From: Beta vulgaris subsp. vulgaris
Lineage: Eukaryota; Streptophyta; Magnoliopsida; Caryophyllales; Amaranthaceae
DNA: 64,000 bases
Direction: 5' to 3'
NCBI RefSeq assembly: GCF_026745355.1
Contig: NC_079208.1
Span: 19,497,330 to 19,561,329 of the forward strand
In this document: in pieces, positions 45,427 through 58,600 of the stretch
Position numbering within the stretch: the stretch's first letter is position 1
How the letters are laid out: each line of letters starts with the position of its first letter
Position numbers and translations under genes: made by a program
Notes under the pieces: model-generated
Databases searched by the model: none
Seen by the model: only the letters and a program-made list of their open reading frames with translations
Told to the model about the DNA's origin: nothing

Positions 45427-48400
45427 CTAATCGGGAGGCCAGCCTAAAACATCCTTACGGATGACAATAGAGAAATCAGAAGAGAAAGGCGGAAAATTGT
45501 ATCTGAGATTCTGAGCCGCCTGACCTTGATGAGCCATGAAATCAGCAGCCCTATTAGCTTCCCTGAAACAGTGACAAAAAGCAACACTATTAAACTTACT
45601 CAGCTCCAGCCAAACATCCTGCAATAAATTATTAATAACCCAGGGGGGTTTCCAAATCTTCTCCTTCAATAATGATTCTCGGGAGGTTACAAAAACAAGC
45701 ACCCTTGATAGCTTCCCAAAGCCCAAAAGCTTCTGCTTGAGTAATAGACCAATCAGAAGGCAGGGAATTACACCCCGTAAGAAGAGCCTCCCCCGCATGA
45801 TTCCGAATTACAAAACCAAAGGAGGTTCTCCCATCACTATACTTGGAACCATCAAAATTAACTTTAAAAACACCCTCAGGAGGGGGAACCCAAGGCGCAC
45901 ACCTCCTGGACAAAGAGTTAAGCCCCAAAAGTTGGGGATCAGAACGAGTCTGAATCCTAGCAGTATTGTCACCACAAACATGCCACTCAGCCAGGAACTT
46001 ATGAACAAGAATACAAATCTGACGAACGTTAAAAGCTTCTTGAGAGAAAATGACTTTATTCCGGGTAAACCAGACAAACCACCAGACAACAGCTAATTGA
46101 CAAGTTTTTGGAATCCCCAACGCATCAACACAACATTGCAAATTTGCTCTAAAAGAGCCTAAAATAGCAGAAGACGGAATTTGAGGCCAACCATAATCAG
46201 CCTCAAGTTGGTGCAGAATATCAATAGTGAACCGGCATTGGAAAAAGAGATGCGAAGCAGTTTCCAGCGAACAGCCACAGAATTCACACTGTTGAGGGGT
46301 GAAGACATGAACTTGCTCTAGTCTAGCCTTAGTAGGAAGGCCATCATTGCAAGCCTTCCACAAAAATTTTTTTATCTTGGGGGATAAATTAGCCTTCCAC
46401 AACCAAAGGTACTCGACTGACGGATTCAGCCCAATTTTCTGATTAATAAGCAACTGAGCCCCAGATTTAACCGAATAATTCCCATCAGGGGAGAGAGCCC
46501 AGAAAACCTCATCATCAACATCCTTTTTAGGAAGAAAAATCTTGGAAATTTTAAGACAGATATCCCAAGGAAGAAAAGAGCTTAACAGTGGGATATTCCA
46601 CTCTTTATCCTCCGTAATAAACTCAACTACCCTCGCCAGATTGTTCATGCTGGGGAGCTGAATAATATGACTCAAGGGATGGGGGAAGACCCAGTTATCA
46701 TGCCAAAAATTAATTTTATACCCATTACCCACTTGCCACCGGAGACCCGATTTAAAAACCGAGCGCAAGGTCATGAGTCTTTTCCATTGCCACGAAGCAA
46801 TAGGAGACACTTTGCAAGACAAAAAATTCTTATTTCTTACAATATTTTTTCTTAGCCAACACAACCCAAAGATTAGTATCATCTTTAAGAAGCTTCCAAA
46901 GAAGTTTCATTTGATTAGCCAAATTGTTAACGTCCGCTTTTCTAAACCCCAAACCGCCAAATTTTTTCGGTAAACAGATACGATCCCACCCGATCAAATT
47001 TGGGGCCTTGGAGGTGGAATCTTTATTCCAAAAAAAATTACGATAATTCCTATCTAACTTAGATAGAATAGACTGGGGGAGTAGAAAGCTTTGCATTTGA
47101 TAATTAGCTTTTGAGGCCAAGTTTGCTTGGAGGAGAACAGCACGGCCTGCCTGGGAGAGAGAGTTGGCTTTCCATTTCGGGAGTTGAGCCTGAACTTTAT
47201 GGACAATTGGCATAAAAGTTTCCTTCGTCACACGACTGTCAATAATAGGACAGCCCAGATAGTTCTCCAAGGAATGCGAGTAGGTCATTCCAAGGATCCT
47301 TGGAACTCCTCCCGCTCATCCAGAGAAACATTGCTCGTGCATTTAAAAGCCGATTTATTATAATTAACCAGCTGGCCAGACATACCACAATACTTGTCTA
47401 GGATGGCCCTAATACCCTGCAACTGGCCACATTGGCCTTAGCAAAAATCATTGTGTCATCAGCGAAGGTTAAAAAAGGGACTTTAACCCCTGATTTACCC
47501 ACAGAGACACCCACCAGTTTCCCATTATTAGTACTATTAAAATGCAGTTGTCTAGCAAGTAATTCTGCACTTAAGATAAATAAATAAGGGGACAGTGGAT
47601 CGCCTTGACGGATCCCACGGGAGGGAAAGAATCTATCACCAGGAACACCATTAGCTAAGACCGAGAAAGAGACAGGAGACAGACAAACTCTGATCCAGTT
47701 AATCCAGAGTTGACTAAATCCCAAATGTTCTAACATAGCAAAAATAAACCCCCACTCCAATCGATCATACGCTTTCTCCATATCCAATTTGATTGCAATC
47801 CATCCTTCCTTACCAGATTTTTTCCGAAAAGAATGAAAAACTTCATGAGCTATTAATATATTATCCTGAATAAGCCGCTCGGGGACAAAAGCTCCTTGGA
47901 GAGGGTGGATTATCCTACCAAGAACAACTTTTAAACGATTAGCAAGGATTTTGGCTATTACCTTATAAAGAGTGGAACATAAGCTTATAGGGCGGAAATG
48001 CGAAGTTTCCTCCGGATTCTCAACTTTAGGAATAAGGGCCAAAAATGTATGGTTAATCTCCGATAGCAAATGACCAGAATGAAAAAAGGCTTTAATAGCC
48101 CTAATAACAGACGGACCCACAAGAGTCCAATATTTTTGAAAGAAAAAAGGAGGGAAACCATCAGGGCCCGGAGCTTTATCAGGGGCTAGGTCAAACATTG
48201 CACTTTTAATTTCCTCATCTGATACCAGTCCTGTAAGAAGATTATTATCATCCTCTGTAATTATGGGGGTAATAAGAGTAAATCCGCGGGATTATCAAAC
48301 TGGCATTGTGTATTAGAAGTAAATCTATCCTTAAAAGCTTGCGTAAGAAGGCAAGAAATCGCATCAGGGTTTGTTACCAACAAGCCGGAAGCATCTCTAA

Positions 48401-49316
48401 TAGACTTTATTTGATTACGATTTCGTCTAATAGCCGCAAAGGCATGATAATACTTAATATTTTGATCCCCTAAGGATAAATGTTGCCCCCTATACTTTAC
48501 CTTGAAATCTAGAACACCGAGTTTTCTTTATGAGAGTGTCAAAATCCTGTCTTTGGCACCACATTTTTTCAAATCGGAATGGAGCCGTTTTATAAACAAT
48601 AGATGATCCCAAAGAAAGAGAGATTGGACAGTGATCCGAGGATGAGAATATATGATTTGTAACCTGTGCATTAGGGAATAATGACAGCCAATCACTACTG
48701 GCATAACCATGATCCAATTTTTCATAGATGTTGTCCAAACCATGGATTTTCTTCCTCCATGTAAAAACAGACCCACAAGAGGAATTTCCTTACAAGGGAC
48801 TAAGGAGGTGAAGTTTAGAAGACGTTCAAATCGATTATGAGAAGGGATCGTACCTCCTTGTTTATCACTTGGCTTACCAATTTCATTATAGTCCCCCACA
48901 ACAACAAATGGTAGCACAAGCGAATTACAATACATGATTAAATCCTGCCAAAATTCGTTTTTAAAGAGCGGATTGGCAGGAGCATAAACAAAAATAACCA
49001 TAAATTTATGAGAAGACTTTAAAAGAGATATTTGACATGAAATAAAACGATCACTTTTATATATAACATCCAATGCAAAAGGATCCAAATTGCAAGATTT
49101 CCACATTATCCATAGACCACCCGCCATACCAATGGTGGGAACATAGTCCAAAAAACTAAACCCACATTTTTGGGCAAAGAGATTCAAGGGAGGGGACTTA
49201 CATTTTGTCTCGCATAACATACAAAGACTAATAGAGTTAGCTTTACAAAAATCCCTAACCTCATCAAAAGCATTTTTTCTACGGCACCCACGAATGTTCC
49301 AACTAGCAATCTTCAT
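45427..49316 (-). pseudogene. LINE ORF2: endonuclease, reverse transcriptase, RNase H
   Basis: The start MKIASWNIRGCRRKNAF at 49316 is the classic N-terminus of the AP-like endonuclease, with GDYNEIG and SSDHCPIS motifs. A frameshift near 48750 moves the frame. RT follows (48198-47398: DKAPGPDGFPPFFFQKYW, FRPISLCSTLYKVIAKILA, IRQGDPLSPYLF and the active-site motif FADDT). Then come the thumb (47288-46830), the zf-RVT zinc-binding region (about 46700-46200, CEFCGCSLETASHLFFQC) and RNase H (FKVNFDGSKYSDGRTSFGF; end near 45427). At least four frame changes are visible (near 48750, 48480-48200, 47400 and 46850) plus one inside RNase H (near 45660). The protein cannot be made intact. The RNase H domain places it in the plant L1 clade that has one. 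Confidence 0.9.
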
Positions 49317-49374
49317 TTAATATTAACAAAAAACCAGCACTAAAACCATTTTGATGGCAAACTAACTGGAGAGA

Positions 49375-51128
49375 TTAAGTTCTGGGCCTCTTCAGGGAAG
49401 AGGAGGCACTCTCGTCCTCTGGTTCCTCAACCTTTCTCTTGGAAGACTCAGATTGAGAGGTTTGCTCCATAGTGGAAACTTCATCAACCCCCAGCTGCTC
49501 AATTTGCTGCACAATTGAATTGTCTGAATGCAGAGACTGGAAAGAGTTATCAGTAATGGTCCTCACCTCATCATCATCATTGTGAGGCAAAAAAGAAAGA
49601 AAGCCCCACTTCCAGATTTTTCAGCGCTCCCAGTAGGAGATAAAGCAGCAGCAAACTCATCCTCACATAACATATCATCATAGTAGGACTCAGAGAAAAG
49701 ATGAGAAGTATGAAATACTTTGATAGGAGGAAGAGCGGGGACCAGGGGTAAATCCAGCTCCCCTAAGTCACCAACACCAGTCTCAATCATAGAGGGGCAC
49801 ACCATAGAGATAGGGAGCACAGAGGAAAGCCTCTCAGAATCCTCATCATCAGAGGAAATCTCAACAGTGGGGGAAGCAACACAGAGCTTACCTTTGCCTT
49901 TATCAAGAGCAGTATCAGTTCTAGGTAAAGTCTTACCAGGAATAGCAGGAAGAAAAGAACTAGCAGCAGTCTTACCAGCAGCCTTAGGAACCTCAGCAGG
50001 TTCCTTAATAACAACACCTTTGCTTACATTTACAGGACCAGACTCAGGGATACCCACAAGAGGGTGGGAATCATCAACTCCTTCAGATAAAACAACATTT
50101 TTCTTGGACCCAGCTCGGACAGGATTAAATCTTTTTTTGGGAGGGACAAATTTCTTACCAGCTTTGCTCAGGGAAGGATTAGCTATATGCTTAGCCTGTG
50201 CTTGTACTACATTTGCTTGCTCAGCAGTAGAAACAAGGTTAGCTTGGCCAGCTTTAGCTAGATTATCAAACAGACACTTTTGCTTTGGATTTTTCATCAG
50301 CCGGACTTTCATCTCCTTTTTAGGGGAGACTAACAAAGGACAACAGTCAATAATATGATCTTCAGACCCACAAAAAGAACATCCTGAAGAAAAATCTTCA
50401 TACCAAATGACATAACCTTGAACCAGATCACCATGTCTACATACCTCAGCAAATTCTAAAAGAGGGGATTTTATGTCCACTCGCACACAAGCACGAGCAA
50501 ACCTGATCTTATGCCTTTACAAAGACCTAGGATCAAGTTTGATCAAAGCACCTATACCATTAGCAGATAACAAACTAGCAACTGAATCAAAATTAAGCAG
50601 CTCAGCAGGAAGCCGAGGAATACGAATCCACAAGTCTACCCACTTTATCTCCTCAAGATAAGGATCAAAAGAGGGACGCCAAGGGTAAATCACAAAAATA
50701 TCCCCCTGAACATGCCAGGGCCTCTCACTCCATACCAGTGAGAGGTCACCAGGATTAGAAAACTTTAGCATGAGCCACCCATTGCCCATTTCAAGATACT
50801 CAACCTCACCTTTTACAAATTTCCAGTCAGCTTTAGTACGAGAAATAATGGTACGTGTATCAATAGAAGAACTAAGCATTTTACCTATCAAGCAAGATTT
50901 TGAGAGTTCCACAATATCCTGCTTTACCTGAGGAAGCTCATCCAGCACCACAGAAGCCGAAGCAAACTGAGGCACAACAGGGTCCGCCACCAAAGCATCT
51001 CCAACAACAGGCCCCGCAAGAGAGGCAGAGGCACCAGCCACACTCAAGACATTCTCAGCCAACGTTGCATTATTAGAAACATTAGAAGATGAAAGAAGAA
51101 CATCTTTAAAAGAGGAGGGAGGTTCCAT
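49375..51128 (-). pseudogene. LINE ORF1: DUF4283 / CCHC RNA-binding protein, one stop and one shift
   Basis: I choose ATG 51128 (MEPPSSFKDVLL). The 190 open codons upstream are 5' UTR. A DUF4283-type RNA-binding domain (about residues 80-200; WKFVKGEVEYLEMGNGWLML, WHVQGDIFVIYPW, LWIRIPRLPAELLN) runs into an in-frame TAA at 50517-50519. The same frame continues past the stop with IRFARACVRVDIKSPLLEF and a knuckle CSFCGSEDHIIDCC (CX2CX4HX4C, zf-CCHC_4 type). A low-complexity linker follows. The frame shifts near 49600 and the C-terminus (SSKRKVEEPEDES, basic NLS-like) ends at 49375. Plant L1 ORF1 proteins have exactly this domain order. Apart from the single stop and single shift the gene is well preserved. 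Confidence 0.88.
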
Positions 51129-51906
51129 AATGTAAACAACAAAATAAAGAGAACACTTTTGATAATCAAAGGAATACGAAAGAATGTGTAAACACAATTC
51201 AAGGATACCAGAGTGATAGAACCAAGTCGTATTTATATAGGAGGTTTGATACTTACCAGCCCCTCTAAAAGAGGGAAAGGAGTTCTGCAGAAAAAATCTC
51301 GAGCCCACCATTGCATTAAATGCAATACCCTTAATGAACACTTCCTTCACCTGAACACGCATTGAATTACCAGACGATAGAGTAATACACTCCACTCCAA
51401 AGGCGATTAAAAACCTAACATTTAATGCTCCCAACTCAAAATCCCTAATTTTAGATTTCCTTTTGTACTTGAAAGGGAGAAAACCTAACTCATAAAATTT
51501 TCGACCCTCAGATCTTTGGAAGAGAAGTGAGGAACAGCTCACCCAGAAATGATTAGACTTAACAAAAGGCAGTTGAGTTAATTGATTTGGGGAAGAGGAA
51601 AGGACGATTTCCTTACCAAACCTTTCATCTCCCAAACTGCACACCCCAAGCCGAAAACTCGGGAGAGAAGTAACTAATGAGCAGATTACACTTAGGAGAA
51701 TCATAATTAATATCTTGGCATAATGATATCTATGCCTGCCACAAGAAGTAGGTGAATTAGGATGAATTTGCAGAGATGGAAATCTAGGGTTTGTTGATTT
51801 GGGGGGAAGAATTTGGGAAAGTTGGTTTTCGCCTTCTCTCTCATCTTTTTTTCTCTTTCTCTCTCATCGTTCTATTTTTTTCTCTTTTTACCTAGTATTA
51901 GTGAAT

Positions 51907-52135
51907 GAATTCTGTTTAAAATCCCTTTGGGTCGAGACATACTCAGCTTCAGCAATGTATAGTATATAAAGCATTAAAGGCAATAATGTTTTGCTCTTTG
52001 GAAGCCCAAGATATTTGATCATACCTGAAGTAGTTTCTAGTTTATCAGATCTCTGACATAATCTGCACTTGTATATCCTAGGAGATCAAAATTACCACTT
52101 GGATATAATAAGCATAAGGAATTACAACCTTTAAG
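51907..52135 (-). pseudogene. Ty1/copia RNase H fragment
   Basis: Minus-strand frames, with shifts, read GNFDLLGYTSADYAE, SWASKEQNIIAF and AEAEYVST. These correspond to the copia RNase H signature (FDL-GY-DADYAG ... W-S-KQ--VALSTAEAEY). The L1 inserted at its left edge. It has no flanking LTR in view. Confidence 0.7.
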
Positions 52136-52648
52136 GTATGGAGGAATTCTTTTCGCATCTTCCTTTCCGGACTCTCATTATCCATTTGGATTACGGCCTT
52201 TTCTAACACCTAAATCTGCTCTAGTTCCAAGCCCCTTGCCCCAAAGAAGTGACATTATCTCAAATTCTAATCACTAACAATAAAAAAAGACTCCAGATAG
52301 TGTACTGGAAAACCAGATAGCAAACTCCCAAAGAAAAATTTACTAATGACCCTAATAGCAAGATGGACAATGCAACACCCTTTATCGTTCACCATGTAAG
52401 CATCGTCAAGCAAGTAAAATGCTTGTCATCCTTAAAAAAAAGTTATATTATCTTGAAATCTCGTATACTTTATCTAAATAAACTTACAAGTCATGGATAT
52501 CAATCTCCTTTACAATTTTTTTGATAAACATAGTAATTTTTAAGAAAAATAGTTAGACAAGTTGTTAAGCCCGATTCTATTTTTGAAAAGTCTTGATTCG
52601 TCTGATCATCACGATTGATCGTAATATGGTGTGTGTTTTCTCTCTAAC
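52136..52648. other. Downstream region of the transporter gene
   Basis: No ORF or RNA gene was recognised. It should contain the 3' UTR of the transporter gene. I could not identify a convincing AATAAA poly(A) signal. Confidence 0.4.
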
Positions 52649-55600
52649 CTAAGCATTAATGTCTGCCTGAATTTGCTCTAGACTTCTTCCCTTTGTTTCA
52701 GGTACAACCATCACAACAAAGATGATTGCCGCTGCATTAATCACAGCATAGATAATAAAAGTACCTGAGAAAAAACAACATTGCACAAATGTGTCATGAA
52801 AATTAATGAATTTGGTTTCCATAAATTTGTATAACAAAATCCAACAAGACTGTTGAGTATAGATTGTATTTCCCATACTTGTTGAGTTTAGGAGAAGGAG
52901 AATAATAAAAGTTTATATTATATTGATGTGTCTTCTTCGTGTTTAATAATGAACCATAAAATACAATATATATATAGCAATACAAAAGGACTCCTAATAG
53001 GAAACTATCTTACAAGTATCTTGTTCCTAATGGTCCCTCTAGTTTTTACTAGTCTACGCACTTTTCTTTTTGGGTTGTCCCTTATTAGTGGTACTGACTA
53101 CTTTTTTTTTCTCTTTTAGGAATGGTCGCATCTTTTCTTGGCCCACAACATTAACTTCAATACAATATTACTAATAAATTAATTATCTTTCCTTCTATGA
53201 CTTGCATACCTATTTCTACTATAACTCTATGCTCAAAGAAGTGATAAATTAATAAATAGGGAGGTGCTACTGATCAAATATCGAAAATAATCCTTTCGAT
53301 AATATTTTCTTAAGATAACAATATATCCCAAAGATATTATCGTACCTCTGTTTATCCTTGATATTCCTATTAAGCTCCCGCAATCGCAACGGTAGTAACA
53401 CGAACATTATGATTGGTGACATAAAATAAACATTAAAATTAAGATCAAATAGATATATTGATGAGCAAACCATATAATCTTTTTTAATCTGCCAATTTTT
53501 TCTTCTTCTTCTTCTTCTTGATGAGAACGTCGTTCTTTTTCAAAAACCCAATTATTTTAAGAAAACGGGAACGACATTCTTTTCGAACCCATTCCTAGAG
53601 CATAATCACGCCCACATTTATTCACTTTTCTTGAGAAAAGTCGAGCTCTCATCAGATATTGCTTTTTCTTAGCAAAACCACGTTCACAGCACATTAACCC
53701 TATCTCATGGCACAAGGAGAACCAAACTCTGTTTCACGCTACGTGTAGAACCAATAGACCTTGTCTCACGTTACAAGAAGCTACAAGACAATAAGCCTTT
53801 TATCACGACATAGGGGAAGCCTAATTTTTTTTGTTAACACTTACCGCGAAGCAAATTATGGTTTGTGACACAAAAGCCACTCATCAAGACAAGAAAGCAG
53901 GTAATCCCAAGAACTAAAAAAACAGTCACCACTCATAAACACGTATATTAGGCCTAATGTATTGTTGTATTTAATGATGTATTGTATGTAGCTTGATGGG
54001 CTTAAAAGCCTTATTGTGATTAGGGTGTATATAATGCTAAGTGTGAATTTAATGAAAGCAAGGAAAATCATTAACCCTATTTTAACATGGTATCGGAGCT
54101 CTCCTCCGTTTAACCTCACCTCAGCCGTTATATTTTCTTTCTTCCGTCAACCACTCTATGTGCCAATTGCGTGGTTAGTTCACCATGACAGATGATGACA
54201 AAATTAACCCTGCTTCACTGTATTACCTTGGCTCGGGAGATCAACCCGGAAATTTGATCACTCATGTTATTTTCACTGGCGATAATTACGCAACATGGGC
54301 CCGCACCATTACTTTGGCCCTCTCGAAGGAAGTTTGTTTTTGTAGATGGAACCATCACCAAACCTACGGAGAAGAAGAAGATTTTAGATTGGGAAATTGT
54401 TTACTCTATGTTGGTTTCCTGGCTTTTACATAGTATAGACTCGAAGCTTGCCTCATCCATCCCGTTTTATGATGATGCTAAGCGCTTGTGGGAGTACTTG
54501 GAGAATCGATTTTGTGTCACTAACGGCCCTCAACTCCAACAATTACGAGCGGCCATTGTTGATTGTAAACAATAGCGTTCCATGTCTATTGAGGAGTATT
54601 TCACTAAGTTAATGGGTTTACATGACGAACTTAATCGTCTAAAACCTCTTCATGGTTGCGTTTGTATATAATGCACGTGTGATGTCGCCGGCAAATTTAT
54701 CGCGGACCGCGACGAGGAGGAGATCCACTAGTTTCTAATTGGTTTCGCCGATGACTTATATGGCACAACACACTTTAATATTCTCTCAATCTCCTCCTGC
54801 TGATTTAGATCGCATTTATCAGACCCTCACTCAAGAGGAGCGCTTGAGGGATATAGCTTGTGGGAAAGCTATTAAGGAGGAGGTTCATGCCTTCGCTTTG
54901 CAAACTGACAGTAGTCAGCCCGGTTTGATGGTACGGATCGAGTTCGACTTGCTTCTCTCATTGTAAGCACTCCGGCCACGAGGTAGCGACGTGTTTCTAG
55001 CTCTATGGCAAACATGCGTGGTGGGAGGAGAAGTTTTGTCGTGGTGCGTCGGCTAATCAAAAATTCGGGTCTGCTAAGACCCCTTGTTGCTACTGCCGAT
55101 TCATCCTCCGCAAGGGCTGCTGCTGAGCCTCATAGCCGTGGCGCCACCGTCACTACTCACGCAGTGTTAATCGATGTTGGCAGCTCTCCTAACTCCACCA
55201 GGCATGTTCCCCTTGTTGACTTGATTCCAACACAGGTTGAAGCCCTTATGCATTTGATAAATAATGAGACATCTAAAGGTGATCGTATGACGGGTAAGAC
55301 TTTCTCTAGCCAATGGATTATTGACACGGGGGCTCCGCATTATGTTACTTATGATCTCACGTGTTTCACACATGTTACCTCAATTGTTGAATGTCCTGTT
55401 GGTTTACCAGACGATACTCGTGCTCTTGCTACTATGGAGGGTCATGTCACTCTCACTGATGGCCTCACTCTTTCTCATGTTTTCTATGTCCCTCAACTTA
55501 ATTGCAAGTTCATTTCCGTGTCGCAACTCATTGATGACTCTAATTGTCACTTCAAATTCACTTGGTTTTCTGCTATACAAGACCAACGCTCGAGGACCCT

Positions 55601-58600
55601 GATTGGAGAAGGTGAGCCGCGTGATGGACTCTACTTTTTTATAGCATTCCTTCTATGCAAACGGTGACTGTTCCTAGCTTATCCGAATTTGAGCTATGGC
55701 ATCGATGATTAGGGCATGCTTTGGATCGTGTTATCAAGTTGGTTCCTGCTATTAGTTCTAGTTCTACTAGGAAGAAATCAAATAAAGCTTTTATTGTGTC
55801 TCCTCAAGCTAAACAAGCTCATGATTATTTCCCTACTAGTGATAATAAAGCCCCTTGGATTTTTGACCTTATTCATTGTGATTTATCGAGACCATATAAC
55901 ACGCACTCCTCTTGTGATGCTATTTATTTTCTTACTTTGGTGGATGATTTCTCTCATGCGATTTGGGTGTATTTTTTGAGAAATAAAAAGGAGGTTCAGG
56001 GTGCTTTTATGTCTTTCTTTGCCATGATTACTCGTCAGTTTGAAACCACAGTCGAAATTGTGTGCGCTAATAATATAACTGAATTTAATTGATAATTTGA
56101 CTATTTGGAGACCAATAGCATTTTATTTCAAACCTCGAGTGTGGGCACTCCCCAACAAAATGGGAAGGTAGAATGCAAACATCAACATATCTTGAATGCT
56201 AGTAAGGCTTTAATGTTTCAAGCTCACCTTCCTGTTTCTTTTTTGGGGTGAATGTGTTCTTGATGCTGTTTATATTATCAATATAACTCCCCTCAATTAT
56301 GTTGAATTGTTTGACTCCTTATGAGGTGCTTACGGGAAAATCTCCATCCTTTGATGTGTTATATGTGTTTGGTTGCCTTTGTTTTGCTCATAATTAATGT
56401 GTCAAGGGTGATAAGCTTGCTCATAGAATTCGTCGATGTATCTTTGTTGGGTATCCTAATGGGTAAAAAAGGGTGGAAATTATATGATCTTACAACCGGG
56501 GATTTTTTTGTGTTTAGGAATGTTCAATTTCACGAAAATTAATTTTCGTTTGACTTGCGTGAAGTTGGTTATGCTCCTAATGATTTGGGTGATGATGCTG
56601 AATTGTTTAGCCAACATCCTCGGCTTGTTTTGGATGATGCGCCACCCTCCCCTATTGAGGGAGCCATTGGGCCGAGCTCCAGTCCATCTATTAGGAATGA
56701 GGAGCCTCTTAGGCCCCGTGTTACTTCACACCCCCACCCTCCCAAATCCACTATTTCTCTTTCTTCCTTTACCGAGCCCAGTACCCCCCATACCTCCCAC
56801 AAATCCCCCGCATTCTACCTCTACTACACACGTGGGCCGGCCCATTTTTTAGCATATGTCTGCCCTTTGGACCAGCCACCCCCTATTGATGACCATGACT
56901 CCATTGCTAATGACTCCTTCAGTCTTGGGCGCGGATTATATAAAAGGCCATTTGTGTTGCTGCGAGATTTTCTTACTAATACTGAACGGAAAACGAGTCC
57001 ATCTTCGTCTTTATCTTCTTCATCGGGATCCTCAGGTATTCCTTACCCTTTAGCACACTTTGTGAATTGTGATAAATTTTTTGTGCGACACTGTCTTATT
57101 CTTGCAACAGTTACTTCCAAGGTTGAACCTCGCTATTTTAATGAGGCTATGCAGGTTCCTGGTTGGTGTGAATTTATGCAAAAAGAAATAGGTGCTTTGG
57201 AGGACAATGCAACTTGGGAGATGGATACTCTTCCCCCTGGTCATAAGGCGCTTGGTTGTAAATGGGTTTACAAAGTTAACTATCATTCTGATGGCTCTGT
57301 GGAACATGTAAAGGCAAGGTTAGTTGTGTTTCGTAATCATCAGGTGGAAAGGATTGACTATAATGAAACTTTTGCTCCCGTGGGTAAGATGGTTACTGTC
57401 CGCACCTTCCTTGCTATTGTTACTGCTAAAAACTGGAAGCTTCATCAGATGTGCATAAAGCTTTTCTTCATGGGGATTTGGATGAAGAGGTGTACATGAG
57501 ACTTTCACTTGGCTTCACTCCTCCAAAGCCTGGTATGGTTTGTCATTTGAAAAAGTCTCTTTATGGACTTCGTCAAGCCTAAGTGTTGATTTACAAAGCT
57601 TACTGCTTCCCTATTGGCTATGGCTTTGTTCAGTGCTACTCTGATTACTCATTATTCACTCTCAACCAAGGTTGTGTTCACCTTTATGTGCTCATTTATG
57701 TTGATGACCTCATCATCTCCAGTAATGATTCTGCTGCTATTTCGACCTTCAAGACCTATTTGGGTGATTGTTTTTATATGAAGGATTTGGGTGCTTTGAA
57801 GTATTTCCTTTGTATAGTGGTTGCTCGGGGGGCCTGGGGGCTTATTTTTATGTCAGCGCAAGTATACTTTGGACATCATCTCCGAGACTGGTCTCATGGG
57901 TGCTAAGCCCGCCGCTTTCCCGATTAAGCAGAATCACACTCTTGCCATGTTAGCGGTCTAATCTTGCTTCTTATCGTCTTCTGGTCGGCCGTCTCATTTA
58001 TCTTTCTTTCACTCGCCTGATTTGACCTATGGTGTTCATATTTTTGCTGAGTTCATGCAGGATCCCCGACAGGAGCATTGGGAGGCTGCCCTCCGCGTCG
58101 TTCGTTACCTCAAAGGGTATCCCGACCAGGGCATTCTTCTTGGTGCGGATTGTGATTTTTCTTTGTTGGGTTGGTGTGACTCTGACTGGGCTAGTTGCCC
58201 GTTGACTCTTCGTTCTCACATGGTGAATTGTGTTTCTTGGTTGTTCTCCTACCTCTTAGAAAACTAAGAAGCAACAAACCGTCTCTCGGTCCTCTACGGA
58301 GGATGAGTATCGATCGATGGCAGATGTTACTTCAGAATTGAAACGATTGAAAGCTCTTCTCGAGAGTTTGGGTGTTAACCAACCTCGTGCAATGTCCCTT
58401 TATTGTGATAGCCGGTCTGCTCTTCACATCGCCTAGAATCCAGTGTTTCATGAGCGTAGCAAACACATTAAAGTTGATTATCATTAGGTTCGCGACGCCT
58501 TGCAGGTGGTCCTCATTACTACGCATCATGTTGCTACTATACGCAACTTGCCAATGTTTTCACTAAGGCACTTGGTAAACGTCAATTTTTTACACTTGTT

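Larger units (their letters stand above)
45378..51889 (-). mobile_element. Near full-length L1-type LINE, 6.5 kb
   Basis: The element runs leftward. A purine-rich 5' UTR (51889 to about 51129) is followed by ORF1, ORF2, a short 3' UTR, and a poly(A) tail seen as poly(T) at 45378-45395. The target-site duplication ACCTAGTATTAGTGAAT (17 bp) lies at 45361-45377 and 51890-51906 without mismatch. Full length, an intact tail and an unmutated duplication indicate a fairly young insertion, although both ORFs carry breaks. It lies about 0.75 kb downstream of the stop codon of the transporter gene, in the same orientation. Confidence 0.93.

Noticed and set aside
49720..50358. 212-aa plus-strand frame
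   Set aside because: It is the antisense shadow of the LINE ORF1 linker.
51129..51704. N-terminal extension of LINE ORF1
   Set aside because: The frame is open, but this region precedes MEPPSSF, lacks family similarity and fits a 5' UTR.
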